A DNA stretch of 64,000 bases from Spirosoma arboris (GCF_009754945.1 NZ_WPIN01000025.1:50412-114411), one strand, 5' to 3'. Positions 18,981-28,866 are shown, numbered from the stretch's first letter. The notes: a model not told the origin generated them from the letters alone. Translations and numbers: made by a program.

Positions 18981-19702
18981 ATGCGCTGGTTGTACGACTT
19001 ACCTACCTGGTTCCTGGCGTTGCTGATCGTGGCTATTTTCCTGGGTATCACCCTGGTAGGACTGGGGTTTACTCACCGACGCCAGCCCCAAAGCGGCTCG
19101 CTAACTCGATTGATAATGGCACGGTCGGTTGGTTCTTTTCGGCTGTATCATTGCTGTACGGACTTTTATTGGGTCTGTTGACGGTGGCCGCCTGGGGCAA
19201 CTACAATCAAGCCGCTATCATTGCGTCTCAGGAAGCTTCCGCCACGGCCGTGCTTTATCGGGACCTGGCCGCTTATCCCGATACGGCCCGCGATGCCATG
19301 CGGAAACAGGTGCACAACTATCTTACTGTGGTTGTTGATGTATCCTGGCCCGCTCAGCGCCAGGGCTTACTGCCTGATTCAGAGACAGTCGTCTTGAATC
19401 AGTTCCAAAAACTATTGCTGCGCCAAACGGGTCTGACCAACGAGCAGCTCGTCGTGCACAGCGAAACCATCCGGGCCTATAACAACCTGATCGATCTACG
19501 ACGCCAGCGTCAGGAAGCCCTAAAAGGGGGCGTGCCGGGCGTGTTGTGGTTGGTCGTTCTGCTAGGAGCCATGGCTACCACCGGCTTTTCGTACTGCTTT
19601 GTGGTGACGAGTTACCGGCTTCATGCCTTGCTAACTGGGGTGTTGGCTGGCATGATCGGGCTAATAGTATTTTTATTGGTGGTGCTGGATCATTCCTATT
19701 AG
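18981..19702 (+). pseudogene. DUF4239 (bestrophin-like domain) membrane protein, frameshifted
   Basis: The N terminus (MRWLYDLPTWFLALLIVAI..., from the ATG at 18981) reads in frame 3 and the rest (KRLANSIDNGTVGWFFSAVSLLYG through the end) in frame 2. Joined, they give one full-length DUF4239 protein of about 240 residues with an N-terminal helix, the NGTVGWFFSAV motif, a soluble middle helix pair and two C-terminal helices. The break lies at a run of four C (19086-19089). A fifth C would restore the frame exactly (Gln-Pro-Pro-Lys-Arg). This is either a real single-base loss, a sequencing error in the run, or, less likely, a recoding site. Confidence 0.8.
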
Positions 19703-19971
19703 GGCGAAATCAGTGTATCGGCGGAGCCTTACCAACTGGTGTTGAGTACATTAATGAACCGTTGACGTAGCAAACGGATAAGCAGCCGACAGATAAGGCG
19801 CAACCACAACTGTATCCTTGCTGATCAGTCCTTACCATTAGTTTTCCGGGACGTTGCAGGTCCTGGAACCGTTAAGCTGTTCGATACAGTAGATTATTCC
19901 AATCAATTTACGAACTAGCTCGTTAACTAGTCAGTATACCTTATACGTCCATCCGGCTTCTGGCCAACGGA

Positions 19972-22900
19972 ATGAAACCGATCCCTAAATTTGCGACAAC
20001 CCTACTTAAACGACTTAGTATAGGTATAGGGGCGATACTTGTCTTGATTAGCCTGTTGCCTTACCTGTTTCCCGGGTTCATCACCCAGAAGCTGAATGGC
20101 TGGACGAAAGCTCATCTAAGCGGGAAATTAACGTTTTCTCATGCCACGCTTTCCTTTTTCACGCGTTTTCCGGATCTAACCTTAACCCTGGTTGATGTGA
20201 GTCTCAACGGGTCAGTTCCTTTTGAGCAGGATACCTTGCTCACGGCCAATCAGATTAGTCTGGGCGTAAATCTGGCCAGCTTGTTCAAGAAACGCATCGT
20301 AATCGACAAAATCTTTCTGGCCGATGGGCACATTAACGTGCAGGTCGATGCCCAGGGTAGGCCCAATTACAATGTCTATAAGTCCACCACCGATTCATCA
20401 GCAGCACCAACAACCGATAGTAGTGAGACGGCATTGACCATCAACCACATCCAACTGGATCGAACCACTATTATTTACAACGACCAGTCAATTCCTATGC
20501 TGATCCGGGCTAAAGGGGTAAACTACCAGGGAAAAGGCGATCTGGAAAAAGCCGTGTTTGATTTGCATTCCAATACCCACATTGATTCGGTTGATTTGTA
20601 TTACAACCGGCAACCTTACGTCCTGGGAAAACGGGTGGATGCGGATCTGATTACTACTATCAATACCCACTCACTGGTTCTGCTGTTCGCAAAAAATGAA
20701 CTCCGGCTCAATCGACTTCCCATTCAGTTTCGTGGGAAGCTGACGTTCCTAAGGGAAGGGTACACCATGGATTTTAGACTCCACTCAGTCAAAACCGATT
20801 TGCAGAACTTTACCACGGCCTTGCCACCGGATCTGTTGCCGTGGGCTCAAAAAACTCAGGTGAAAGGGTCAGGTTCTTTCTCAGCCTCGCTGGTAGGCCA
20901 GTACAGTGGGATTACCCAGGCCAAACCAACCCTCCAGTTCAACGCCAGTCTGCGAAACGGCTATATTGCGTACGATAAGGCCCCCGCTCCCGTGCGTAAC
21001 CTACGGCTCGATCTGGCCCTTACTCTGCCCAACCTGAATCTGGAGAAACTGAATCTGGTCATGGACTCACTTTATTTTAGCCTCGACAAAGATTTTTTTA
21101 GTGCCCGCTTGCGGCTCAATGGCTACAGTCAACCCACGATTCATACCCGAGTGACTACCGACATCGACTTAGAAAAGTGGGACAAAGCGCTGGGTATCCC
21201 TGGAGTGGATCTCAAAGGCCATTATCGATTAAACTTCCAGGCCGATGGTCAGTACACTACGGTCCTAAAACAGACCAGCCTGCGCCGACAAGAGCGGGTT
21301 ATTAGCCGGATACCCAGGTTTAGCTTGCAATCCTCCCTGGAGAATGGCTACCTCAAATACACCGCCTTGCGGGAACCTCTCCAGAATATCCACTTTACCT
21401 TGGATGCAGGTTGTCCCGATGGTGATTACCGGCATGCCCAACTGGTCTTGGAAAATTTGCAGGCTAAAGCCCTGACCAATGTACTTAGCGGATTTGCCCG
21501 GATTCGTAACGCTAGGGATTTAATCGTTGATGCTGGATTAAATGCCAATCTCCATTTAGCGGATGTCCCCTCCTTTTATCCCCTGGATAAGCAAACCAAG
21601 CTAGCCGGTGAACTGGTCATTGACGCTCGCACCAAGGGCCCCTACCAGCCCGATAACCGCCAGTTTCCTGTTACTCAAGCAACGCTTCGACTCACCAATG
21701 GGGCACTGCAAACTAAGTATTATCCACGCCCAATTGAGCGCCTTCAAATCCTGGCCCATGTCCTCAGTCGAACCCCCTCCCTGCGTACGCTTCAAGTCTC
21801 TATCCAGCCTCTTTCCTTCTGGTTTGCTGGCCAACCCTTTGGGCTTCAGGCTGAGTTGCGCAATTTTGATAATCTAACCTACGCCATTACCTCCCGAGGA
21901 ACCCTCGACGTCGGCAAACTCTATCAGTTAGTGGCCCTGCCGGGTTACCAGCTCCAGGGTACGATTAAAACTAATTTGTCGCTACGAGGTCACGAACGTG
22001 ACGCACTGGCGGGACGCTATGACCGACTGGTCAATAAAGGCACCATCCAGGTTAACCGACTACAGCTTTCGTCGGACTTATTTCCTAGGCCGTTTTGGAT
22101 CAAAACGGGCTTGTTTCGTTTTCAGCAGGAGAAAATCTGGTTCGACCAGTTCAGAACCAGCTATGGTTCATCAAACATCGAGATGAAAGGCTATCTGACC
22201 AATGTGATTTCGTATGCCACCAAGCCACGGGCCCCCTTAGGGGGACATTTTACGCTCAGCAGCCAGGCGATTAATGTGGATGAGTTTATGGCCTTTGCTG
22301 ATACGTCAAAGACGGTAAAGGTTTCTACTTCGTCAAAGCGAGCGGCTGGCCACCCGGCTGACCCTTCAGGCGTGGTGCTGGTGCCAGGCAATTTAGCCAT
22401 TGAGATAGACGCGTCTGCCCAATCGGTTAATTATCAGGGCTTATCGCTCCAGGATGCGCACGCTCAGATGCGAATCGATAGTGGTCAACTAACGCTTAAA
22501 CAAACGGGCTTTACCCTGATTGGCGCACCGGTAGTGATGGACCTGCTTTACTTACCCCTATCGCCTAAACGCGCCCAATTCAACTATCATATTCAGGCAA
22601 GCGATTTTGACATCAAGCGAGCCTACAATGAGATTGCCCTCTTCCGAGCCTTAGCTACCTCGGCGGCTAAAGCCGAGGGATTAATATCGCTCGACTATCA
22701 ATTGGGGGGTAATCTAGACGCGACGATGCATCCCGTTTATAGTTCACTAACGGGCGGGGGTACCTTATCCGTTCGTCAGGTTAAGCTGAAGGGATTTCGA
22801 CTATTTGGGGCGGTCAGTAGTAAAACCAACCACGATATCCGGGATCCCAATGTAGCGGGGATTGTCCTAAAGTCAACCATCGCGCACGACACGCTCACGC

Positions 22901-23106
22901 TTGAACGAACCAAATTACGGGTAGCGGGTTTTCGTCCGCGGCTCGAAGGAAAAGTAAGCCTGGATGGTCACCTGAATCTAAAGTTTCGATTAGGCCTTCC
23001 CCCATTTGGTATCTTCGGGATTCCCATGACAATCCGGGGTAGTCAAGCCAAACCGATCATCCATTTAGGAAAGGGAAACGAAGAGAAAGCGGAACCAGAG
23101 CCATAA
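19972..23106 (+). CDS. AsmA family protein
   Basis: A 1044-residue protein with one N-terminal membrane helix (residues ~12-32, IGIGAILVLISLLPYLF) and a very long periplasmic body. The opening matches AsmA: an early GKLTFSHATLSFFTRFPDLTLTLVDVSLNG, then ADGHINVQVDAQGRPNYNVYK. The C-terminal AsmA-like domain carries LTGGGTLSVRQVKLKGFRL and a closing segment GIPMTIRGSQAKPIIHLG. Members are long beta-groove (Chorein-like) proteins thought to carry lipids or to aid outer-membrane assembly. It is intact although its neighbours upstream and downstream are decayed. Confidence 0.9.
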   Translation: MKPIPKFATTLLKRLSIGIGAILVLISLLPYLFPGFITQKLNGWTKAHLSGKLTFSHATLSFFTRFPDLTLTLVDVSLNGSVPFEQDTLLTANQISLGVNLASLFKKRIVIDKIFLADGHINVQVDAQGRPNYNVYKSTTDSSAAPTTDSSETALTINHIQLDRTTIIYNDQSIPMLIRAKGVNYQGKGDLEKAVFDLHSNTHIDSVDLYYNRQPYVLGKRVDADLITTINTHSLVLLFAKNELRLNRLPIQFRGKLTFLREGYTMDFRLHSVKTDLQNFTTALPPDLLPWAQKTQVKGSGSFSASLVGQYSGITQAKPTLQFNASLRNGYIAYDKAPAPVRNLRLDLALTLPNLNLEKLNLVMDSLYFSLDKDFFSARLRLNGYSQPTIHTRVTTDIDLEKWDKALGIPGVDLKGHYRLNFQADGQYTTVLKQTSLRRQERVISRIPRFSLQSSLENGYLKYTALREPLQNIHFTLDAGCPDGDYRHAQLVLENLQAKALTNVLSGFARIRNARDLIVDAGLNANLHLADVPSFYPLDKQTKLAGELVIDARTKGPYQPDNRQFPVTQATLRLTNGALQTKYYPRPIERLQILAHVLSRTPSLRTLQVSIQPLSFWFAGQPFGLQAELRNFDNLTYAITSRGTLDVGKLYQLVALPGYQLQGTIKTNLSLRGHERDALAGRYDRLVNKGTIQVNRLQLSSDLFPRPFWIKTGLFRFQQEKIWFDQFRTSYGSSNIEMKGYLTNVISYATKPRAPLGGHFTLSSQAINVDEFMAFADTSKTVKVSTSSKRAAGHPADPSGVVLVPGNLAIEIDASAQSVNYQGLSLQDAHAQMRIDSGQLTLKQTGFTLIGAPVVMDLLYLPLSPKRAQFNYHIQASDFDIKRAYNEIALFRALATSAAKAEGLISLDYQLGGNLDATMHPVYSSLTGGGTLSVRQVKLKGFRLFGAVSSKTNHDIRDPNVAGIVLKSTIAHDTLTLERTKLRVAGFRPRLEGKVSLDGHLNLKFRLGLPPFGIFGIPMTIRGSQAKPIIHLGKGNEEKAEPEP

Positions 23107-23143
23107 GTAGGGTTTGGCTTAACTTGCCAGCTTATGCCTCTGG

Positions 23144-23446
23144 TTAATTCCTACCAAATTGCCTCTCGCAGTTGGCTGCCGTAATCAGTGGCAAGAGTAA
23201 ATTAGTGGCGTAAAAGACCACTTCGATATGGACATATTCTTCGCCGGCGATGCTATAAATCAGATCATAGAACGGACGGAGTTTTTTACGGCCCCAGAAA
23301 TTGAAGGACTGATAGGTATAATTCATCAATGTCGACATTCCGCCAAGTTTACCTCCAATCAGTTCCTGTAGAGTAGCCGCATCGTTGGCCGAGGGGTTGG
23401 TCGGTGTAGATAGCTCGATTGGCAGCCGGTCCATTTTTAAAATCAT
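23144..23446 (-). pseudogene. Manganese catalase, N-terminal fragment with a metal ligand lost
   Basis: The 100 residues match the beginning of a ferritin-like manganese catalase (normally about 290 residues): ILKMDRLPIEL, LQELIGGKLGGMSTLMNY, TYQSFNFWGRKKLRPFYDL and the ligand pair in AGEEYVHIE (Glu70, His73). In the family the second block reads GEM and its Glu binds manganese. Here it is Gly36. Resemblance stops after HIEVVFYATNLLL, and the frame ends soon after. Both the truncation and the missing ligand mean that no catalase activity is expected. Confidence 0.8.
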
Positions 23447-23645
23447 GATTTATCCGATTTACTAAAGTTAGCGCTTGGGCGGTTGTCGCCCGGTTTTGTC
23501 AATCAAGCCTCTAGGAGTAGAAATGGCTAAAACCACTAGCTAAAGTGACCCCAGAAATCCAATCTAATCGATTGATATACTAAACAAAGCTCACTCGCCA
23601 GGGTTATAGCCCACAGATGCTCTGCTCCAGATCTTTTCCTTGACT

Positions 23646-25616
23646 ATGGCCGATTCCTCAATTAATAAAGTAAGCACTGGGGGCTTACTGATTGCTATTG
23701 GCATTGTCTTTGGTGATATAGGCACCTCCCCCCTGTACGTGCTGGCCGCTGTAGTGCGCGGCCACCAACTCACCCAAACCCTGGTGCTGGGTACGCTTTC
23801 CTGTATTATCTGGACGCTTACTATTCAGACCACCATTAAATATGTCCTGATTACTCTCCAGGCCGATAATAAAGGCGAAGGAGGCATCTTTTCTCTCTAC
23901 GCCCTGGTCCACCGATTTTCGGGTCGCTGGCTGCTCATCCCCGCCATTGTGGGCGGAGCTTTTCTGTTAGCCGATGGCCTCATTACCCCGCCCATCTCCG
24001 TCTCGTCGGCCATTGAAGGCCTGTTGATTTTCGACCCAAAACTCAAAACCGAACCCATTGTCATTGGCATTCTGATTGGCTTATTTGTGGTCCAGCAGTT
24101 CGGTACTCAACTCTTAGGGAAACTTTTCGGGCCAGTCATGTTGCTCTGGTTTACCTTCATTGGGGCAATTGGTCTGTTGGCTCTGCTAGCCCATCCTTCG
24201 GTCCTGCTGGCCGTCAACCCCCTATATGCCTTTCGGTTTTTGACCCAGTATCCGGGCGGGTTCTGGCTCTTAGGCGGGGTGTTCCTGTGCACCACCGGAG
24301 CCGAAGCCCTCTATTCGGATATGGGCCACTGTGGCCGGGGCAATATCCGGGTGAGCTGGTTCTATGTCAAACTAACCCTCCTGCTGTCCTACGTGGGCCA
24401 GACGGCTTACCTGATGAATCACCTGGGTCAGCGCGTCGGCGAGACGAGCCCCTTTTATAGTATTGTGCCCCCTCCCCTAACTATCTTCAGCATTATCCTG
24501 GCCACCCTGGCCACCATTATTGCCTCTCAAGCCCTAATTAGCGGAGCCTTCACCCTGGTTGGGGAAGCTATGCGGCTTAATTTCTGGCCGCGTCAGCGGG
24601 TGGTCTATCCGTCTGATGAACGTGGCCAGTTGTACGTACCCTTCGTCAACTGGGGCCTAATGGTGGGCTGTATTCTGATTGTACTGCACTTCCGCGAATC
24701 CAAGAATATGGAAGCTGCTTATGGGCTGGCTGTCACCCTGACGATGCTTATGTCCACGCTGTTGATTAATGCTTATCTGCGCGTGAAGCAAACGAACAGC
24801 CTGCTGACAACGCTGATTACGGCGCTGTTTTTAGTGGTAGAGATCACCTTTCTGATTGCTAATCTGGTTAAGGTAGAAGAAGGGGGCTGGATTTCGATTA
24901 CCCTGGGTCTTCTGCTGATGGGGATGATGGTGTTTTGGTATCAGGGTGAAACCATTACCCACGATTTGATCCAGTATGATAGTCTACCGGGTAACTTACC
25001 TGTGCTCAAAACGCTGAGCAATGATTTGAGCGTGCCTAAGTTTGCTACACACCTGGTATATCTGACTTCGGCTGATGACTATCACCAGGTTGAAGCTGAA
25101 ACCCTGTTTTCGATCCTGAACCGGGCGCCCAAGCGCGCCGACATTTATTGGTTTATCCACCTGTGTGTGCTGGATGAGCCGTATGGCATGCGCTACAAGG
25201 TGGACACGCTGGCGGCTGAAGACGTGTATTTTGTGACCTTTTACTTAGGCTTCCGGGTGGAGCCCCGCCTGAATTTTCTGTTTCGGCAAGTAGTTCTGGA
25301 CATGGTCGCCGATCAAGAAGTGACGATTGAGACCCGCTATCGCTCCTTAAATGTACACCGGATTGCAGGAGATTTTCGGTTTGTACTTTTTAAGCGCTTT
25401 TTGTCGTACGATAACGAGTTAAGTCTTTACCAACAAGTGATTATGCGGGGTTACCTACTGTTGAAACGGATTGCCTTATCGACCAAGGAATCGTATGGCT
25501 TAGACACGAGTAATGTCGTGACGGAGGCAGTGCCGCTGGTGCTAAGTCCAATCAAACGGCTGGATTTAGAGCGTCTGCCCTCCGCTCTGAGCCAGCCCTT
25601 CTCCCCGCCAGTGTAG
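23646..25616 (+). CDS. kup: Kup-type potassium transporter
   Basis: A 656-residue potassium uptake protein of the KUP/HAK/KT family. The signature GIVFGDIGTSPLYVL lies in the first helix, followed by about twelve membrane helices up to residue ~430 (with GEGGIFSLYALV and TTGAEALYSDMGHCG typical of the family), then a cytoplasmic C-terminal domain with DIYWFIHLCVLDEPYGMRYKV. The ATG at 23646 is preferred over a TTG two codons upstream. It likely imports K+ with protons. The gene is complete and appears monocistronic. Confidence 0.93.
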   Translation: MADSSINKVSTGGLLIAIGIVFGDIGTSPLYVLAAVVRGHQLTQTLVLGTLSCIIWTLTIQTTIKYVLITLQADNKGEGGIFSLYALVHRFSGRWLLIPAIVGGAFLLADGLITPPISVSSAIEGLLIFDPKLKTEPIVIGILIGLFVVQQFGTQLLGKLFGPVMLLWFTFIGAIGLLALLAHPSVLLAVNPLYAFRFLTQYPGGFWLLGGVFLCTTGAEALYSDMGHCGRGNIRVSWFYVKLTLLLSYVGQTAYLMNHLGQRVGETSPFYSIVPPPLTIFSIILATLATIIASQALISGAFTLVGEAMRLNFWPRQRVVYPSDERGQLYVPFVNWGLMVGCILIVLHFRESKNMEAAYGLAVTLTMLMSTLLINAYLRVKQTNSLLTTLITALFLVVEITFLIANLVKVEEGGWISITLGLLLMGMMVFWYQGETITHDLIQYDSLPGNLPVLKTLSNDLSVPKFATHLVYLTSADDYHQVEAETLFSILNRAPKRADIYWFIHLCVLDEPYGMRYKVDTLAAEDVYFVTFYLGFRVEPRLNFLFRQVVLDMVADQEVTIETRYRSLNVHRIAGDFRFVLFKRFLSYDNELSLYQQVIMRGYLLLKRIALSTKESYGLDTSNVVTEAVPLVLSPIKRLDLERLPSALSQPFSPPV

Positions 25617-26221
25617 GTCTGGCTACAGGCTTTCAGTCATACTCATCCAGGCAACCCAAGCCCCTAGAGGAACCTTCAATCTGTCAGCCTGTTACCTCGC
25701 TTTATCGCTTGTCAATCACATAGGTGGCTACGAAAAAATGGGTAATTAGGCTACTAATTGGTGAGTTCTAAATCGCAAATGTGCGTTTGTCACTTGTAAA
25801 AACCTTATCGGTATGGACTTGCTACATTTGACTTCTACAGTAAATATCCCTTTACTGATTAACAAAGGTGCAAAGCCATCCATCAGCCCCTATTTTTACT
25901 GATCGCTTAAAATGGTACTTTACCATTATATCGAATATAAGATTGGATACTTTTCAGCATTTTCAATAGTTGTACTTTTCATAGTAAGCGTTCACGAAAA
26001 GCAACCTTTTCGTGAACGCTTTCATGCCTGAACGACAGCTGATCAATCGTATCAGTCATTTATGGTCGACACGCCCTTCTGAAGAGCTTAGTGGTTCCTT
26101 CTTTTGGTATGGCTTTGCAATCGAATAATTCGGTAACTTCAACGCCTACAACCTGCTTGCTGAATAGAAAATAGATTGCTCACATTTCACGTCGCTCACG
26201 TGAGATAGTCCCTATTTTATT
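25617..26221. other. Intergenic region with second copy of the 54-bp repeat
   Basis: No supported gene in about 600 bases. It holds repeat copy 2 (25970-26023) with its perfect hairpin, 199 bp before the serine recombinase start. The stretch 26023-26160 shows nothing recognised. Confidence 0.45.
25970..26023 (+). repeat. 54-bp dispersed repeat, copy 2, with perfect hairpin
   Basis: The same repeat as 17098-17151. Its second half is a perfect hairpin: AAGCGTTCACGAAAAG (25986-26001), loop CAAC, CTTTTCGTGAACGCTT (26006-26021). The 16-bp arms without mismatch and the position upstream of a serine recombinase gene make it a candidate recombination or operator site. Confidence 0.75.
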
Positions 26222-26827
26222 ATGAAGTTAGGTTATGCCCGGGTCTCAACTCAAGATCAAAATCTGGCGCTTCAGTTAGATGCCCTCAAAGCAGCAGGCT
26301 GCTTAAAAATATTTCAGGAGAAAGCTAGTGGTAGTAAAATTGAACGGCCAGAACTAAGCAGACTATTAGAAATCATTCGGCAAGGTGACACCCTCGTGAT
26401 TTGGAAGCTAGATCGACTAGGCCGTTCCTTAAATCACTTAATCGAGATCGTAACTCAGTTAGAGGAGCAACATGTTGGGTTAGTCAGTCTGAATGACCCT
26501 ATCGATACTACTACGGCTCAAGGTCGGCTCGTTTTTCGCATTTTTGCTAGTCTAGCCGAGTTTGAACGGGAGGTAATTCGGGAGCGAACATTGGCTGGTT
26601 TAGCCTCCGCCCGTCGACGAGGTCAACTCTTAGGCCGTCGTAAAGGGTTATCCAAAGCCGGTGAGCAGAAAGCCCGCATTGGTGAAAGTCTCTACAAAGA
26701 GGCCAAGTACTCCGTCGAGCAAATCGCCCGCGAGTTACACATCTCTAAAACTACTTTGTATAAGTATCTCCGCCAACGGGGAGTGGAAATTGGCGCTTCA
26801 GTCCAAAATTCAACCACTACAACTTAG
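26222..26827 (+). CDS. Serine recombinase (resolvase/invertase type)
   Basis: A 201-residue small serine recombinase. The N-terminal catalytic domain has the nucleophile Ser in YARVSTQDQN (residue 9), the VIWKLDRLGRSLNHLIE block with catalytic Arg residues, and the long E helix with FASLAEFEREVIRERT. The C-terminal ~50 residues are a helix-turn-helix (YSVEQIARELHISKTTLYKYLRQRG). The length and domain order match Tn3-type resolvases and Hin-type invertases. It may resolve cointegrates, invert DNA or act at the repeats at 17.1 and 26.0 kb. Confidence 0.93.
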   Translation: MKLGYARVSTQDQNLALQLDALKAAGCLKIFQEKASGSKIERPELSRLLEIIRQGDTLVIWKLDRLGRSLNHLIEIVTQLEEQHVGLVSLNDPIDTTTAQGRLVFRIFASLAEFEREVIRERTLAGLASARRRGQLLGRRKGLSKAGEQKARIGESLYKEAKYSVEQIARELHISKTTLYKYLRQRGVEIGASVQNSTTTT

Positions 26828-26939
26828 AAAATTGTAGCTGTAGGCTAGTTAACGTTTATTAAACGAGCCTTTAACTAAGGTTAAGCTTATCGCGTCTAGT
26901 AGGAAACTGATAATAGTAATTCGACCGGCTAATTTTCTG

Positions 26940-27491
26940 TCACTGTTTCAAGTAGTGAAGTGCCATACTGCCGGATCGGAAAGCAATCGTATCCACCAGC
27001 TTTAAATGAAACCTTTCCTGAAGGCTCCCTACATTAAGCAAGGGTCTCCCCTGCCCCACCAGCACCGGATGGACAACTAATTGAAATTCATCGATCAGAC
27101 CGGCTTGAATTAATTCCGGGAGTAAGCTGACACTATCTACCGAAATTTTGTTGCCCCGTTGCTGCTTCAGTTTTTGGAGTTCTTCAGCCGGATTGCTCCT
27201 AACAATTCGTGTCTTCTCATCTACGCTGTTTAATGAGCGTGACATAACTACTCGGTCGATCGCTGTCAGGCGCTCAGCAAATCGATTTTCAGCTGCTGTA
27301 CCGGATTGGTTTTGGGCCACATCAGCCCAATAGGGAAACATAAGCTGATACATCACACGACCGAAAAAGAGCAGATCTACCTCCCTCAACGTTGCCGTGA
27401 AGTACTCCATTACCTCTTCACTAGGATTGAACATTGTGTGATCGCAATAGCCGTCCAGGCTAATGTTCATAGTGAATGTTACTGTTCTCAT
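26940..27491 (-). CDS. Dihydrofolate reductase family protein (RibD C-terminal-like)
   Basis: About 183 residues from the ATG at 27491, chosen because the family begins MRTVTFTMNISLDGYC. The longer frame up to 27566 has no family match. Motifs include the SLDGY opening, FFGRVMYQLMFPYW (nucleotide-binding region), VVMSRSL, and a C-terminal VVHPVLVGQGRPLL, all typical of the RibD_C/YyaP-YwjB group. These are NADPH-dependent reductases of unknown substrate. It is divergent from the recombinase upstream and has no obvious operon partner. Confidence 0.85.
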   Translation of the reverse strand: MRTVTFTMNISLDGYCDHTMFNPSEEVMEYFTATLREVDLLFFGRVMYQLMFPYWADVAQNQSGTAAENRFAERLTAIDRVVMSRSLNSVDEKTRIVRSNPAEELQKLKQQRGNKISVDSVSLLPELIQAGLIDEFQLVVHPVLVGQGRPLLNVGSLQERFHLKLVDTIAFRSGSMALHYLKQ

Positions 27492-27738
27492 GCGATTAGC
27501 TAGTTGTTTACTGTTTATGCAAAAGTAAACGGGACGAGCTACGCTAATGAGGGTCAATCGCGACAATGTAAGGGCGTTTTATGACCATATGCCCTGTTGA
27601 AAGCTCTCATTGTATGATCTTGACAATCGATCTAGGGATACAGACGCTTTAAAGGTTTTATATTATACAGATAGCTTGGGTTCGAAACGACTTTTCCAAC
27701 TTATGGACGGACTAGTAGTGGGTGTCACGATATAAGCA

Positions 27739-27930
27739 TCAGTCAAGTTTGGCGGGCGAAATGCTCAACGGCTCTTGAATGTGCAGTTGGGGATAAGCCG
27801 TTTTACAAATGGCCCGAAACGTTTTTTCTTTTTCATCTGGTGAGTCAACGCCAAACAGGATGCGAGCGAATTCGGCTGCGGGTACACCAGCCTGGTTGAC
27901 AAGTTGAGCTTTGAACAAAAGTGCGGCCAT
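27739..27930 (-). CDS. Hypothetical small protein, 63 aa
   Basis: A 63-residue frame with a plausible composition (VPAAEFARILFGVDSPDEKEKTFRAICKTA looks like two helices). No family recognised. It reads away from the downstream serine recombinase. I list it with low confidence because it is short and unconfirmed. Confidence 0.35.
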   Translation of the reverse strand: MAALLFKAQLVNQAGVPAAEFARILFGVDSPDEKEKTFRAICKTAYPQLHIQEPLSISPAKLD

Positions 27931-28012
27931 TGATAGTGATGATGGTTATCGAAAGATAGCCGAAAACCTGGTCGTTATAAAAAGACATACCCTTCAAGAT
28001 GTATTTATCTTC

Positions 28013-28052
28013 TTGTAACATTTTCACAACGCTCATTGTGAAAATGTTACAA
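28013..28052. repeat. Perfect inverted repeat, 17-bp arms, before second serine recombinase
   Basis: TTGTAACATTTTCACAA (28013-28029), loop CGCTCA, TTGTGAAAATGTTACAA (28036-28052), with no mismatch. It lies 114 bp before the start of the recombinase at 28166. It could be a res-type crossover site, an operator, or a terminator for the minus-strand gene. The low G+C makes terminator function less likely. Confidence 0.7.
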
Positions 28053-28165
28053 ACACCTATTTTTGTCAATCTTCGCCGGAAGAGCACTGGAAGTAAGCCA
28101 AATTTTATTTGGAAAGGGGCAGAAAGGTGGGGCTTATCCTTCTTTTTAACTCGTACCTATATTGA

Positions 28166-28819
28166 ATGAAGTACGTTCCTTACTATCGCGTCTCAACAGC
28201 TAGCCAAGGTAAGAGTGGATTAGGGCTCTCAGCCCAGCAAGACATCGTCCAGCGATTTCTCAAAACCGGCGATGTCTTACTTGATGAGTTTATTGAAGTT
28301 GAGTCGGGAAAGCGAGCCGACCGACCTCAACTGGCCGCGGCCATTGCTCATGCGAAACAGCACAAAGCGCGCTTACTCATTGCCAAGCTCGACCGGCTCA
28401 GTCGGAATGTGTCCTTTATCTTTTCCCTTCGTAACTCGGAAGTCGACTTTGTGGCTTGTGACATTCCCGATGCCAATACGCTGACTGTTGGCATTATGGC
28501 TGTATTGGCCCAACATGAACGGGAGCTGATCGGTGAGCGGACCCGAGCAGCCTTAGCCGCTAAGAAAGCCCAGGGACATAAACTGGGTATGCCCAATATT
28601 ACCCCGGAGGTTACTCGTCGAGGTTTAGAAGTCCGCCAGCAAAACGCTCAGGTAAATTTAGCCAATCGGCAAGCAGCTGAATTGATTCGGCTATATCGTA
28701 AAGAAGGTCTGACGTACCGTAGCATTGCCGATCGGTTGAATCAGATGGGCTATCGAACTCGGCGAGGACAAGAGTTTTTAGCCATGAGTGTCAAGCGATT
28801 AGATGGATATCAACCCTAG
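28166..28819 (+). CDS. Serine recombinase family protein
   Basis: A 217-residue small serine recombinase of a subgroup distinct from the one at 26222. The nucleophile is in YYRVSTASQGKSGLGLSAQQ (residue ~10). It continues with LLIAKLDRLSRNVSFIF, the AVLAQHERELIGERTRAAL helix and a C-terminal DNA-binding part (YRKEGLTYRSIADRLNQMGYRTRRG). The YRVST-GLGLxAQ form is common in resolvase-like proteins carried on plasmids and genomic islands. It lies at the left edge of the AT-rich operon region and may be part of its mobility. Confidence 0.92.
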   Translation: MKYVPYYRVSTASQGKSGLGLSAQQDIVQRFLKTGDVLLDEFIEVESGKRADRPQLAAAIAHAKQHKARLLIAKLDRLSRNVSFIFSLRNSEVDFVACDIPDANTLTVGIMAVLAQHERELIGERTRAALAAKKAQGHKLGMPNITPEVTRRGLEVRQQNAQVNLANRQAAELIRLYRKEGLTYRSIADRLNQMGYRTRRGQEFLAMSVKRLDGYQP

Positions 28820-28866
28820 AATCAGAAGTAATTTATTGGTTAATTAATAGTCAGAAAATTAAGGTA

